Origin: Leucobacter ruminantium
GTDB lineage: Bacteria > Actinomycetota > Actinomycetes > Actinomycetales > Microbacteriaceae
Reading direction: 5' to 3'
DNA: 64,000 bases
Assembly (NCBI RefSeq): GCF_017565705.1
Contig: NZ_JAGDYL010000008.1
Coordinates: forward strand, 1 to 64,000
Position numbers and translations under genes: made by a program. Below are positions 24,499 to 32,791 of this stretch, in pieces. The notes under the pieces were generated by a model, which worked only from the letters and a program-made list of their open reading frames with translations, did not search any database and was not told where the DNA came from. How positions within the stretch are numbered: position 1 is the stretch's first letter; each line of letters starts with the position of its first letter.

Positions 24499-24657
24499 CT
24501 CTCGCTGATCCCGACCTTCGCCTTTCTGAAGATCAACGGGCTGCGCCCGACACTCACCAACGACGAGGCCTTCGACCTGGTGCTCGCGGTCGCGCAGTCG
24601 CGGCTCGAACTCGAGGAGATCGCGGCCGTGCTCGCGGCGAACGTCGAATCGGTGTGA
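24499..24657 (+). pseudogene. Remnant of a Fic/Doc-family (death-on-curing) toxin, C-terminal part
   Basis: The frame ending at the TGA 24655-24657 reads FAFLKINGLRPTLTNDEAFD and then LVLAVA, which is how the last third of Doc-type toxins looks. The upstream part with the Fic motif HPFxxGNKR is missing, replaced by the hairpin at 24365. About 50 residues remain without a start or ribosome site. I see no antitoxin. It is probably a decayed toxin-antitoxin locus. Confidence 0.65.
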
Positions 24658-24715
24658 GCGCGCTCCGACGTTTCGGGCCGCACCGGACCGCGTCTCCGCT
24701 CGGCGGCATCGCAGG

Positions 24716-24721
24716 TAGACT
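24716..24721 (+). promoter_or_regulatory. possible -10 box for glyS
   Basis: TAGACT, 83 bases before the glyS ATG. Here, unlike the leaderless genes, a 5' leader and a GGAG ribosome site follow. No T-box-like structure is apparent to me. Confidence 0.45.
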
Positions 24722-24804
24722 GGGGGATCGGCGCGTCAGGATCCCTTGCGAAATCCGCGCCCGATTCCCAAGATCCCCGCTTGCCCCTTGGAGTGAAACA
24801 GAAC

Positions 24805-26190
24805 ATGGCTGAGCAGTCCCGCCTCGACAAGGTCATCGCCCTCGCCCGCCACCGCGGCTTCGTCTTCCAGGCGGGTGAGATCTACGGCGGCTCGCGCTCG
24901 GCCTGGGACTACGGCCCCCTCGGCACCGCACTCAAGGAGAACATCAAGCGCCAGTGGTGGAAGTCCATGGTGCAGAAGCGCGATGACGTGGTCGGCATCG
25001 ACTCCTCGGTGATCCTGCCGAAGCAGGTGTGGGAGGCCTCGGGCCACGTCGAGGTCTTCAGCGACCCGCTCGTCGAGTGCCTGCAGTGCCACAAGCGCCA
25101 GCGCGAGGACCACCTCATCGAGGCCTACGAGGAGAAGCACGGCCGCGAGCCCGAGAACGGCATGGCCGACATCGTCTGCGTGCACTGCGGAACCCGCGGC
25201 CAGTGGACCGAGCCCCGCGCCTTCTCCGGCCTGCTCAAGACCTACCTCGGCCCCGTCGACGACGAGGCCGGCATGCACTACCTGCGCCCCGAGACCGCGC
25301 AGGGCATCTTCGTGAACTTCGCGAACGTGCTGCAGGCGGCGCGCATGAAGCCCCCGTTCGGCATCGGCCAGATCGGCAAGAGCTTCCGCAACGAGATCAC
25401 GCCGGGCAACTTCATCTTCCGCACCCGCGAGTTCGAGCAGATGGAGATGGAGTTCTTCGTCGAGCCGGGCACCGACGAGGAGTGGCAGGAGTACTGGATG
25501 AACGAGCGCATGGCGTGGTACGTCGGCCTCGGCATCGACCCCGAGAACCTGCGCTTCTACGAGCACCCCAAGGAGAAGCTCTCCCACTACTCCAAGCGCA
25601 CCGCCGACATCGAGTACCGCTTCGGTTTCACCGGCAGCGAGTGGGGCGAGCTCGAGGGCATCGCGAACCGCACCGACTTCGACCTCTCGACGCACTCGAA
25701 GCACTCGGGCAAGGATCTCAGCTACTTCGACCAGCCGAAGAACGAGCGGTGGACGCCCTACGTCATCGAGCCCGCAGCCGGCCTCACCCGCTCGCTCATG
25801 GCGTTCCTCGTCGACGCCTACCGCGAGGAGGAGGTGCCGAACGCGAAGGGCGGCACCGACAAGCGCACGGTGCTCGGCCTCGACCCCCGCCTCGCGCCTA
25901 TCAAGGCCGCGGTGCTGCCGCTCAGCCGCAACGAGCGGCTCTCGCCCCTCGCCCGCGAGGTCGCGGCCGATCTGCGCGAGGACTGGAACATCGACTTCGA
26001 CGACGCCGGCGCGATCGGTCGCCGTTACCGCCGTCAGGACGAGATCGGCACGCCGTTCTGCGTGACGGTCGACTTCGACTCGCTCGACGACAACGCGGTG
26101 ACCGTGCGCGAGCGCGACACGATGCAGCAGGAGCGCGTGCCGCTCTCCGGTCTGCACGCCTACCTGGCGGAGCGACTGCGCGGCGCGTAG
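24805..26190 (+). CDS. glyS: Glycine--tRNA ligase (alpha2 type)
   Basis: Charges tRNA-Gly with glycine in the cytosol. 461 residues, class II synthetase of the single-chain homodimeric type found in actinobacteria. Motif 2 ([20 protein letters not shown] region, about 197-216) and motif 3 (the [10 protein letters not shown] region near 328-337) are present. Two Cys pairs, CLQC and CVHC near residues 94 and 132, look like a zinc site. Start ATG 24805 with TTGGAG upstream; the open frame extends to 24781 without support. Confidence 0.96.
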   Translation: MAEQSRLDKVIALARHRGFVFQAGEIYGGSRSAWDYGPLGTALKENIKRQWWKSMVQKRDDVVGIDSSVILPKQVWEASGHVEVFSDPLVECLQCHKRQREDHLIEAYEEKHGREPENGMADIVCVHCGTRGQWTEPRAFSGLLKTYLGPVDDEAGMHYLRPETAQGIFVNFANVLQAARMKPPFGIGQIGKSFRNEITPGNFIFRTREFEQMEMEFFVEPGTDEEWQEYWMNERMAWYVGLGIDPENLRFYEHPKEKLSHYSKRTADIEYRFGFTGSEWGELEGIANRTDFDLSTHSKHSGKDLSYFDQPKNERWTPYVIEPAAGLTRSLMAFLVDAYREEEVPNAKGGTDKRTVLGLDPRLAPIKAAVLPLSRNERLSPLAREVAADLREDWNIDFDDAGAIGRRYRRQDEIGTPFCVTVDFDSLDDNAVTVRERDTMQQERVPLSGLHAYLAERLRGA

Positions 26191-26280
26191 CGCCGGAAGC
26201 AGCCGCTCCGGTGCCGCACACGGCGGCAGCCCACGGAGCGGAGCGAGGGGCGGGAGCGACTGCGCGGCGCGTAGCGCCGG
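26170..26280 (+). repeat. 27-bp direct repeat of the glyS 3' end
   Basis: The last glyS codons plus stop (26170-26196) are repeated exactly at 26254-26280, 84 bases on. The sequence between contains a partly related GC-rich stretch. It looks like a small tandem duplication of the 3' end. Confidence 0.85.
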
Positions 26281-26306
26281 CCGCGGTTCTCGCGAGAATG
26301 TCAGAG

Positions 26307-26350
26307 GCGTAGGGCAGGATCTTCAGCGAGGGATCCTGCCCTACGCTTTT
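26307..26350 (+). terminator. Rho-independent terminator after glyS
   Basis: Perfect 14-bp stem (26307-26320 with 26333-26346), 12-base loop, followed by TTTT. It ends 20 bases before the start of the CAAX protease gene and is the clearest intrinsic terminator in the window. Confidence 0.85.
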
Positions 26351-26370
26351 CTCCACCGAAAGGGATCGAG

Positions 26371-27870
26371 ATGACCAGCACCGGCCCAGAAGCGCCGGCC
26401 CCCGCCGCGCCCGCGAACTGGGCGTGGGCGCAGCAGGCGCGGCCGACCCGGGTGGTCGAGACCGAGCCGCTCGAGTATCACCGGCTGTACCGCGGTGTCA
26501 CGAGCTATCGGTGGTGGAAGCCGCTGGTGGTGGCGCTGCTCGCCGCCACCTTCTACCTGCTCGCCACGCTCGTGGTCTCCGCGATCTGGGTGGCGCTGAT
26601 CCTGGTGCAGAATCCCGATCTGCTCGGAGGCGACCCGCTGGTGTTCGCCGACGCGCTCACCGCCGAGTTGGCCCTCGACACGCAGAAGCCGCTCTCGATC
26701 CTCATGGGCCTGCTCTCGGTCATCGTGATGATCCCTTCGGTGTGGCTCACCATGCTCGTGATGGGCGTACGGCCGCGCGGCCGCGTCTGGTCGGTGGCGC
26801 TGAAGATCCGTTGGAAGCTGCTGTTCGCGTGCATCGGGCTCGCGGTGGGCGCGGTGTTCCTGATGAACCTGCTCGGCATCGCACTCGAACTCGCCTTCGA
26901 CCCGTCACTGCTCGAGCAGCCGGGGGCCGGGTCGGGCTCCGCGGAGACGCAGGCGCCCGCGTTCGACTTCGGGGCCGCACTGCTCTCCATGCTCTTCGTG
27001 GTGCTGCTCATGCCGTTGCAGGCGACCGCCGAAGAGTTGATGTTCCGTGGCATGCTCGCCCAGGTGGTGGGCGCCTGGACGAAGAACCCGGGGCTCTACA
27101 TCTCGGTGAGCGCGGGGTACGCCCTGCTCGCCGGTGCGGTGTTCTTCTTCTCCGGTGGGGAGGGTTTCACGAGCTTCGCGATCGTCTCGGCGGTCTTCGC
27201 GGCGCTCGCCCTCGTCGCGGGCCGTCTCACGGGCTCGCCGTTCCTGCCGATCTTCGTGCCCTCGCTCCTCTTCGCGCTCATGCACATCTACACCTTCTGG
27301 GGCATGCTGGCCGTCGGTCTCATGGGGCTCGTGGCGGCGTGGACCACCTGGCGCACCGGCGGGCTCGAAGCCGCCATCGCGATCCACGTCATGAACAACC
27401 TGGTGGCCTTCGGATTCATGGCGGCGGCGATCGGGGGCGAGACGGCGCAGACCGCGGACGCGGGAGGCGGGCCGGGCTCGGCGATCGGGCAGTTGCTCGG
27501 GCTGCTGCTCTACGCGTGGATCGTCGCGGTCGTCTTCCGCGCCGGCCGCTACGGCCGCACTCGAATCGACCTGGTCGAGGTGCCCGTGGAAACGGGCTGG
27601 GAGGCGCCCCCGGCGGAATCGGCGCAGGGCGTGCCTGGCTTCGCACCGCAGGCACCCGTGGCAATCGAAACGCTCGACACGGTTCGCGCGCCTGGAGAAT
27701 CGGCCGCGCCCGATTCCGACGGAGGGCGGATGCAGCCGGGCGGGGCCGTGGAGGATGACGGAGCCAAGGAGCACGGCGGGGCCGCGAAGCATGACGGAGC
27801 CGTGGAGCACGGCGGGGCCGCTGACAGCGGTTCTTCCGACGCGGAAGCGGCGCGAGGAGAGAATCGATGA
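26371..27870 (+). CDS. CPBP family intramembrane metalloprotease (CAAX protease-like)
   Basis: 499 residues with about eight membrane helices in the first 390. The family motifs are visible: AEELMFRG (EExxxR), LLFALMH (FxxxH) and HVMNN (HxxxN). These proteases cut membrane proteins or act in bacteriocin self-immunity; the substrate here is unknown. The C-terminal 110 residues are soluble and end in degenerate repeats rich in Asp, Gly, His and Ala, encoded by about 30-bp DNA repeats. ATG 26371 follows GAAAGGGAT. Coupled to the next gene by ATGA. Confidence 0.88.
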   Translation: MTSTGPEAPAPAAPANWAWAQQARPTRVVETEPLEYHRLYRGVTSYRWWKPLVVALLAATFYLLATLVVSAIWVALILVQNPDLLGGDPLVFADALTAELALDTQKPLSILMGLLSVIVMIPSVWLTMLVMGVRPRGRVWSVALKIRWKLLFACIGLAVGAVFLMNLLGIALELAFDPSLLEQPGAGSGSAETQAPAFDFGAALLSMLFVVLLMPLQATAEELMFRGMLAQVVGAWTKNPGLYISVSAGYALLAGAVFFFSGGEGFTSFAIVSAVFAALALVAGRLTGSPFLPIFVPSLLFALMHIYTFWGMLAVGLMGLVAAWTTWRTGGLEAAIAIHVMNNLVAFGFMAAAIGGETAQTADAGGGPGSAIGQLLGLLLYAWIVAVVFRAGRYGRTRIDLVEVPVETGWEAPPAESAQGVPGFAPQAPVAIETLDTVRAPGESAAPDSDGGRMQPGGAVEDDGAKEHGGAAKHDGAVEHGGAADSGSSDAEAARGENR

Positions 27871-29282
27871 CCGCCGAGAGGATCGCGTCGCTCGACGCAT
27901 GCGTGGTCGGCGACAGCCTGCCCGCCTTCGCCGCGGCACTCGAGCTCGCCGAGGTCGGCCTGCGCGTGCGAGTGCTGCTGCCCGGCGCAGGCGTGTGGCC
28001 GGAGACCGGGGAGCCGGATCCCGACCACGCGCTCACGGCGCTCCTCGATCGCATCGCCGCACCGATCTCCGGGGGCGGCCCGGCCGTTCCCGCAGCGCTT
28101 CCGACGGCCGAGGCCCCGGGGCGCGTGCTCATGGCCGATGCCCGTGGCGGATGGTCGCCGGTGCCGCAACCCTCGGTCTTCGGCATCCCGGCTGTGCCCG
28201 CATCCTCGGAGTCGCTCGCGTTCCTCCGCGGCGGTGCCGCGGTGCGCGCCTATCTCGACAGGGTGAAACCCCTGCTCACGATCGGCAAGACGCACGAACT
28301 CGGGCGTCTCGTGCACCTGCGCATGGGTGAGGCCGTGTTCGACCGTCTCGTCGCACCACTGGTGCGCGAGCGCTTCGGAGTCGCGGATGTCGAGGTCGCG
28401 GTCGCGGCACCCGGCCTGAACGAGGCGCTCACGCTGGCCGGATCCCTCTCGGGAGCGGTGCTCGCATACTCCGAACGGCATGTTGCACGTGAAACTCGGG
28501 TCGCGCCCGCGGGCGGCTGGCCCGCGCTGCGGGCGGCGCTCATGGACCGGCTCGCCCTCTACGGTGTCGAGCTCTTCGAACTCGACGCCGCTGCTGACCT
28601 CGTGGACGGCATCACCGGCACCGGCTTCGAGGTCGAGACCGGGCAGGGATCCTGGGCCGTGCGCCACGGAGACGAGGCCTGCGAGGCCCAGGCTCTTGTG
28701 GTCGACACCAGCGTGCGGCTCCCGGTGGCACTCGCCGAGGCGCTGGCGGTGCTGCGCCCGACCAACCGGCGTGCGCGCACCGTCGTTCCCGTCACGGGTA
28801 CCGGCGCTCAGGTCGAGGCCGTCGCGGCGGCGTCCGCCGATGCGCACGCCGCTGATGCGCCCGCAGATGCACTCGCTGATGCGCTCAGCACGGTCGAGGC
28901 GTCGGGAGGGGCCTGGTCCGTGCGTCTGGTTCGAGAGCACGACGGCGGTATGGTCGCCCGACTGGCCGGCCCCGCGGTCACCTCGGAAGACGCGGAATGC
29001 GCGACAGGTGCTGCAAGCGCTGCGGGCGAAGCGAGGACGGTGCTCGAGGCCGCGGGGCTCACCGCGCTCTCCCCTCTTCGCGTCGAGTGGCGCGCAGCGC
29101 CCTACGTCTCGTTGGCGGAGCGCGACGCCGCCCGTGCGCGGCTCGTCGGCGAACGCGAGGCCGACCCGAGTCTGCTCGCGGTGGGCCGAGAGCTGCACGG
29201 CGATGACCTCGCGGTCGCGGTGGCCGATGCGACCGCGTCGGCCACCGCGCTCCGCCGCAGGCTCACCGGCATCTCGGACTGA
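27867..29282 (+). CDS. Degenerate protoporphyrinogen-oxidase-like (HemY-like) protein
   Basis: 471 residues. The overall layout resembles an FAD-dependent HemY/monoamine-oxidase-type protein: an N-terminal Rossmann-like strand-helix, then the GEAVFDRLVAPLVRERFG helix (about 157-174) typical of bacterial protoporphyrinogen oxidases, and a C-terminal strand-helix. The dinucleotide motif GxGxxG is missing (GDSLPAFAAA instead), so FAD binding is doubtful. The C-terminal third has an Ala/Asp-rich insert. It lies about 1.5 kb before hemD. It may be a pseudoenzyme of heme synthesis; I am not sure of the family. Confidence 0.6.
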   Translation: MTAERIASLDACVVGDSLPAFAAALELAEVGLRVRVLLPGAGVWPETGEPDPDHALTALLDRIAAPISGGGPAVPAALPTAEAPGRVLMADARGGWSPVPQPSVFGIPAVPASSESLAFLRGGAAVRAYLDRVKPLLTIGKTHELGRLVHLRMGEAVFDRLVAPLVRERFGVADVEVAVAAPGLNEALTLAGSLSGAVLAYSERHVARETRVAPAGGWPALRAALMDRLALYGVELFELDAAADLVDGITGTGFEVETGQGSWAVRHGDEACEAQALVVDTSVRLPVALAEALAVLRPTNRRARTVVPVTGTGAQVEAVAAASADAHAADAPADALADALSTVEASGGAWSVRLVREHDGGMVARLAGPAVTSEDAECATGAASAAGEARTVLEAAGLTALSPLRVEWRAAPYVSLAERDAARARLVGEREADPSLLAVGRELHGDDLAVAVADATASATALRRRLTGISD

Positions 29283-29465
29283 GCTTCGCCCGGGTGGGAC
29301 GCTCGATCGCTCGGCCTCCTGCCGCACCCATCCGAGACGTCGACTCTGCCAACGGCGGGGTAGCCTAACCCAGAGCTATATGGCGGTCAAGGCATGTATC
29401 GCGACTTTCTCGGGGCGAGTAGGCTTGAGGGCAGTTTCTGAACATCGCTATCGGTGGGAGGCAGT

Positions 29466-29957
29466 ATGAAGGGCAAGATCGCATTCGTGCTCGGTGCGGC
29501 AGTCGGATACGTGCTCGGAAGTCGAGCCGGCCGCGAACGCTACGAGCAGATCAAGCGCGGTGCCCGGACGGTGTGGAACACCCCACCGGTGCAGCGCGGC
29601 GTCGAGGCCGTGCAGGGCGTCGCCCAGGGACAGATCGATCGTCTGAAAGACGCCGCTGTGCAGGCAGGCAAGAACCTCCTCAGCGGCTCGGGTCGTGGTT
29701 CCGCGGGCAGCGCCGCGGGGGCTCGCTCGGTCTCGGAGAGTACTCCGAACTCCTCCTCCGACGGCTCTGCCTCGGGCACCGGTCGTTCGGGCGGGAAGGT
29801 CTCGGGAAGCGCGGCGTCCGGCGGCGATGCTGCGGGTGCGTCGTCGAACTCGTCGCAGTCGAGCAGCGCGAAGAAGCCGAGCCGCGCCAAGTCTGGCGCT
29901 TCGAAGCCCGGCGGCTCCACGGCGGGTGACTCCGCCGACGTCGGCGGTGCCGCATGA
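29466..29957 (+). CDS. YtxH-like membrane-associated protein with Ser-rich tail
   Basis: 163 residues. The N-terminal hydrophobic stretch (FVLGAAVGYVLGSRAGR, about 6-22) followed by a basic amphipathic region is typical of YtxH-type proteins; residues 75-163 are a low-complexity Ser/Gly/Ala tail. ATG 29466 has GGGAGG eight bases upstream. It begins a run of three coupled envelope genes; possibly a stress-related membrane protein. Function unknown. Confidence 0.75.
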   Translation: MKGKIAFVLGAAVGYVLGSRAGRERYEQIKRGARTVWNTPPVQRGVEAVQGVAQGQIDRLKDAAVQAGKNLLSGSGRGSAGSAAGARSVSESTPNSSSDGSASGTGRSGGKVSGSAASGGDAAGASSNSSQSSSAKKPSRAKSGASKPGGSTAGDSADVGGAA

Positions 29958-30406
29958 GCCGTAGGAAGGATCAGCCCGGCACCTTCGAGCTGCTGGCCCG
30001 CCTGCCGCAGCAGATCGTCGCGCTCGTGAAGATCGAGTACGAGAACGCGAAGCGCGAGATGATCGCGAAGGCGAAGAACGCCGGCATCGGCGCAGGTGCG
30101 ATCCTCGTCGCACTGTTCTTCCTGTTCTTCATGCTCGAGGCGCTCGTCATCGCCGCGATCGCCGCGCTCGCGCTCGTCTGGCCGTGGTGGGCGGCGGCGC
30201 TCGCCGTTGCGGGCGCGCTGCTGCTGCTCGCCGCCGCGGCCGTGCTCGCGGGCATCGCGTTGATCAAGCGCGGCAACCCCGTTCCCGAGGAGACGCTCGA
30301 ACGGGTCGGAGAGGACTTCGAAGCCGTAGGCGAGGTGCGCATCAACGCCGAGCCACGAGAATCGTCGCATCTGCCGCATCCCGGCGGAGAAGGGAACTGG
30401 CGATGA
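29954..30406 (+). CDS. Phage-holin-superfamily III-like membrane protein
   Basis: 150 residues with two strong membrane helices (about 47-72 and 78-100) between charged ends. This fits the actinobacterial 'phage holin family' proteins (Pfam Phage_holin_3_6), which are chromosomal and are not evidence of a prophage. It overlaps the previous gene by four bases and the next by four, so the three small genes are one operon. Role unknown, likely envelope. Confidence 0.8.
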   Translation: MSRRKDQPGTFELLARLPQQIVALVKIEYENAKREMIAKAKNAGIGAGAILVALFFLFFMLEALVIAAIAALALVWPWWAAALAVAGALLLLAAAAVLAGIALIKRGNPVPEETLERVGEDFEAVGEVRINAEPRESSHLPHPGGEGNWR

Positions 30407-30663
30407 ACGCGCACGACCGGCAGCACGGAATCGATGAGGCGGCCCGTGCTCGCGCCGAGCTCTACCAGACGCTCGGCCAGCTCCAGGACCGTTTGAACTA
30501 TGCGCGGCGCGTCGACGAGGCGGTTGCGGACGCGCGCGTCCGCCTGGCCGCGGAACAGCGCGAGCGTCCCGTCGTGTTCGCCGCGGGGGTGGCCGGTGTC
30601 GCTGCCATCGCCGGTCTGGCGGTCTGGGGCGCCGTCAGTGCGGTGATGAAGCGATTCGGCTGA
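30403..30663 (+). CDS. DUF3618-like small membrane protein
   Basis: 86 residues: a helical N-terminal half (RARAELYQTLGQLQDRLNYA, about 15-34) and one C-terminal membrane helix. This is the DUF3618 layout, a family often encoded next to holin-family and YtxH-like proteins in actinobacteria, as here. Start overlaps the previous stop (ATGA). Confidence 0.8.
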   Translation: MNAHDRQHGIDEAARARAELYQTLGQLQDRLNYARRVDEAVADARVRLAAEQRERPVVFAAGVAGVAAIAGLAVWGAVSAVMKRFG

Positions 30664-30833
30664 ACAGGTCACAGTTCGGTTTCGTTCCGGTTCCGCGAGG
30701 CGCTCGTTTTGCGTCCTCGCTGAAGCAGGGTAAGAATAGGGGAAAGCCGGGAACGCTCCCGGACCCGGGCCTTTCCGGTGCGCGAGCACGTAGGAAGGGC
30801 CCCAAGCGATTATGTGTCGAGTGAGTGGGGTAT

Positions 30834-31628
30834 ATGTCGGCTGAGGCGAAACCGCTCAGTGGTCTGCGTGTGCTCGTTCCCCGTGGCGGGACCTGGGGCA
30901 ACCTGGTATCCAAGGCCCTGCGCGAGCAGGGAGCGCAGACGGTGATCGCTCCGCTGGTCGACTTCGCTCACACGAGCGAAGAGGACAAGCTCGTCCAGGC
31001 GCTCAAGGAGCTCGAGGAGGGGCGCTTCGACTGGTTGACGGCCACGAGCTCGACCGTCGCCGATGTGCTGCAGCACCACAACGCGGTCATCCACCCCGAT
31101 ACGAAGGTCGCGGTGGTCGGAGAGGCCACGGCCGTTGCCTTCCGCGACGCCGGTTATCCCATCACCCGCACGCCGCACGAGGACAACAATACGACGCACG
31201 CGCTGCTCGAAGAGTGGCCGGAGATCGACTCGGGCGAGGTGCTGCGCGTGCTGACGCTGCGGTCGGACGTCGCCACCCCCGTGCTCACGACCGGCCTGCT
31301 GAGCCGAGGCCATGACGTCACGCCCGTGCTCGCGTTCCGTACCGTGGGTGTTCCGGCCTCGGTGCACATCCGCGAGGACATCGAGTCCGGGCGCATCAAC
31401 GCCCTGCTCGTCGCCTCGCCGAAGATCGCGATGGAGGTGGCGGAGCAGTTCCCGAACCTGCCCGAGACGACCATCCTCGCCTGCGTCGGCGTCAATGCCC
31501 ACGAGACTGCCGTTTCGCTGGGCCTGCCTCTGGAAGCCGACGACAGCTCCCACCCCCTTCACAAGCAGAAGCAGGCCGTCGTAGACACCGTCGAGTCGGT
31601 CATCGACCAGAGCGATACCCTCGACTAG
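30834..31628 (+). CDS. hemD: Uroporphyrinogen-III synthase
   Basis: Closes hydroxymethylbilane to uroporphyrinogen III in heme and cobamide synthesis. 264 residues, with the two-domain HemD layout: LSGLRVLVPRGG at the N-terminus, TATSSTVADVL near 65-75 and ACVGVNAHETAVSLGLP near 217-233. Sequence conservation in this family is low but the marks fit. ATG 30834 is preferred to GTG 30825. The 170-base gap before it holds a short hairpin near 30755 and no gene. No other hem gene is in the window apart from the HemY-like protein. Confidence 0.85.
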   Translation: MSAEAKPLSGLRVLVPRGGTWGNLVSKALREQGAQTVIAPLVDFAHTSEEDKLVQALKELEEGRFDWLTATSSTVADVLQHHNAVIHPDTKVAVVGEATAVAFRDAGYPITRTPHEDNNTTHALLEEWPEIDSGEVLRVLTLRSDVATPVLTTGLLSRGHDVTPVLAFRTVGVPASVHIREDIESGRINALLVASPKIAMEVAEQFPNLPETTILACVGVNAHETAVSLGLPLEADDSSHPLHKQKQAVVDTVESVIDQSDTLD

Positions 31629-31637
31629 GCTGAACGC

Positions 31638-32048
31638 ATGGCTCGAGTCGAGGTGCATCAGGACCGGGTGGTGATCCGGCTCACCGCGGCCGAGCAGTTG
31701 ACGGCCTTCCGCAGACGAGACATCTCGCTCGACCGTTCCGCGATCTCCTCCGCCATCATCACGGACGATCCGTGGGTCTGGATCCGCGGCGTGCGCGCTC
31801 CCGGAACCCACGTGCCCGGCAGGCTCGCGACCGGAACCTGGCGCAATTCCGCAGGCCGTGACTTCGTGCTCGCCAGGTCGGGCCGCGACGCCGTCGTGAT
31901 CGATCTCGACCTGCCGGGGCACCGCGGGGAGCGGGGCTGGATCGGTGAATTCGACGAGTTCTCGCGGGTGATCGTCTCGACGACTCACGCTGCCGAACTC
32001 ATCAGCGCGCTGAGGCTCGAAGGCGACGAGGCAGTGGTCATGGACTGA
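31638..32048 (+). CDS. Uncharacterised protein, possible bacterial PH-like fold
   Basis: 136 residues, no signal peptide or membrane helix. Strand-rich, with PGTHVPGRLATGTWR and DFVLARSGRDAVVIDL in the middle and a C-terminal helix after SRVIVSTTHAAEL, which resembles PH-like folds; this is weak. TAGGCT, which includes the hemD stop TAG, ends six bases before its ATG, so it is probably leaderless despite following hemD by only nine bases. Its own stop lies in a copy of the dispersed GAGCGAGCG repeat. Confidence 0.6.
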   Translation: MARVEVHQDRVVIRLTAAEQLTAFRRRDISLDRSAISSAIITDDPWVWIRGVRAPGTHVPGRLATGTWRNSAGRDFVLARSGRDAVVIDLDLPGHRGERGWIGEFDEFSRVIVSTTHAAELISALRLEGDEAVVMD

Positions 32049-32102
32049 GCGAGCGCCCGTCGCTCCTCGCGCGACACGGCGCTCGCTCGCTCGACCAGCG
32101 GG
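32045..32102. repeat. Dispersed GAGCGAGCG inverted repeat copy
   Basis: CTGAGCGAGCG at the left and CGCTCGCTCGACCAGCGGGG at the right form an imperfect inverted repeat between two convergent genes. It belongs to the family at 21715 and 50338. The left arm contains the TGA stop of the upstream gene. Confidence 0.7.
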
Positions 32103-32135
32103 GGAGATGACGCCGGACCGGCGGGTGCGCGATCG

Positions 32136-32711
32136 TCAGTCGCGCACGAGCACGATGTCCTCAAGCGGGAGGCGGGTGCGGGGCGCGGTCTCGCGCTCGC
32201 GCAGCGTCTCGGACAGCTGCTCGGCGTCGCCGATCGCGCCGATCGCGGTGATCGAGACCGGCACGAGACGCTCGTCGAGTTCGAAGGCGGTGCGGATGGC
32301 CTCGCGGTCGAAGCCGCCCATCTGGTGGGTGTAGAACCCCTCGGCGTGCGCCTGCACGCTCAGGTGCGCGACGGCCTGGCCCAGGTCGTACTCCGCCCAG
32401 GGACGATCCTTGCCCTCGGCGTCGGTCGTCTCGGCGATGTTCACGATGAGCGCGGCGGCGGCGCCCGCCCAGGTGCGGTTGAAACCCATGAGCGTGTCTT
32501 CGACCTTGGCGAAGCTCTCGCCGCCTCGGCGGGCGATGATGAACCGCCACGGCTGCGTGTTGTTCGCGCTCGGCGCCCAGCGCGCAGCCTCCATGATGCC
32601 GCGCAGCGCGCCCTCGGGGAAGGTGTGGTCGGTGTCGAAGGCGCGGGGGCTCCAGCGCTCGGCGAGCGGTTCGATCACGGGTGCGCTGGTCTGGGCGGTG
32701 CGTGGGGTCAT
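32136..32711 (-). CDS. Nitroreductase family protein
   Basis: 191-residue FMN-dependent oxidoreductase. The N-terminal SPRAFD and WAPSANNTQPWRF (about 22-27 and 45-57) are the FMN phosphate and isoalloxazine binding parts of the family, and the C-terminal SITAIG strand is present. It reduces nitro, quinone or related compounds with NAD(P)H. ATG 32711 has GAGGAG upstream. It is separated by 80 bases from the AEC transporter gene on the same strand and may belong to the same transcript. Confidence 0.88.
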   Translation of the reverse strand: MTPRTAQTSAPVIEPLAERWSPRAFDTDHTFPEGALRGIMEAARWAPSANNTQPWRFIIARRGGESFAKVEDTLMGFNRTWAGAAAALIVNIAETTDAEGKDRPWAEYDLGQAVAHLSVQAHAEGFYTHQMGGFDREAIRTAFELDERLVPVSITAIGAIGDAEQLSETLRERETAPRTRLPLEDIVLVRD

Positions 32712-32791
32712 GCGGGTGGTCTCCTCGGGACGATGGGGTGTTCCGCACTTCTGCAACCGCGGTAAGACCGCGGCTATTCCCGCGCGGCCTC

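Noticed and set aside
29954-30406. Prophage, from a holin-family protein
   Set aside because: This family is chromosomal in actinobacteria and lies with YtxH-like and DUF3618 genes; there are no integrase, capsid or lysis genes around.
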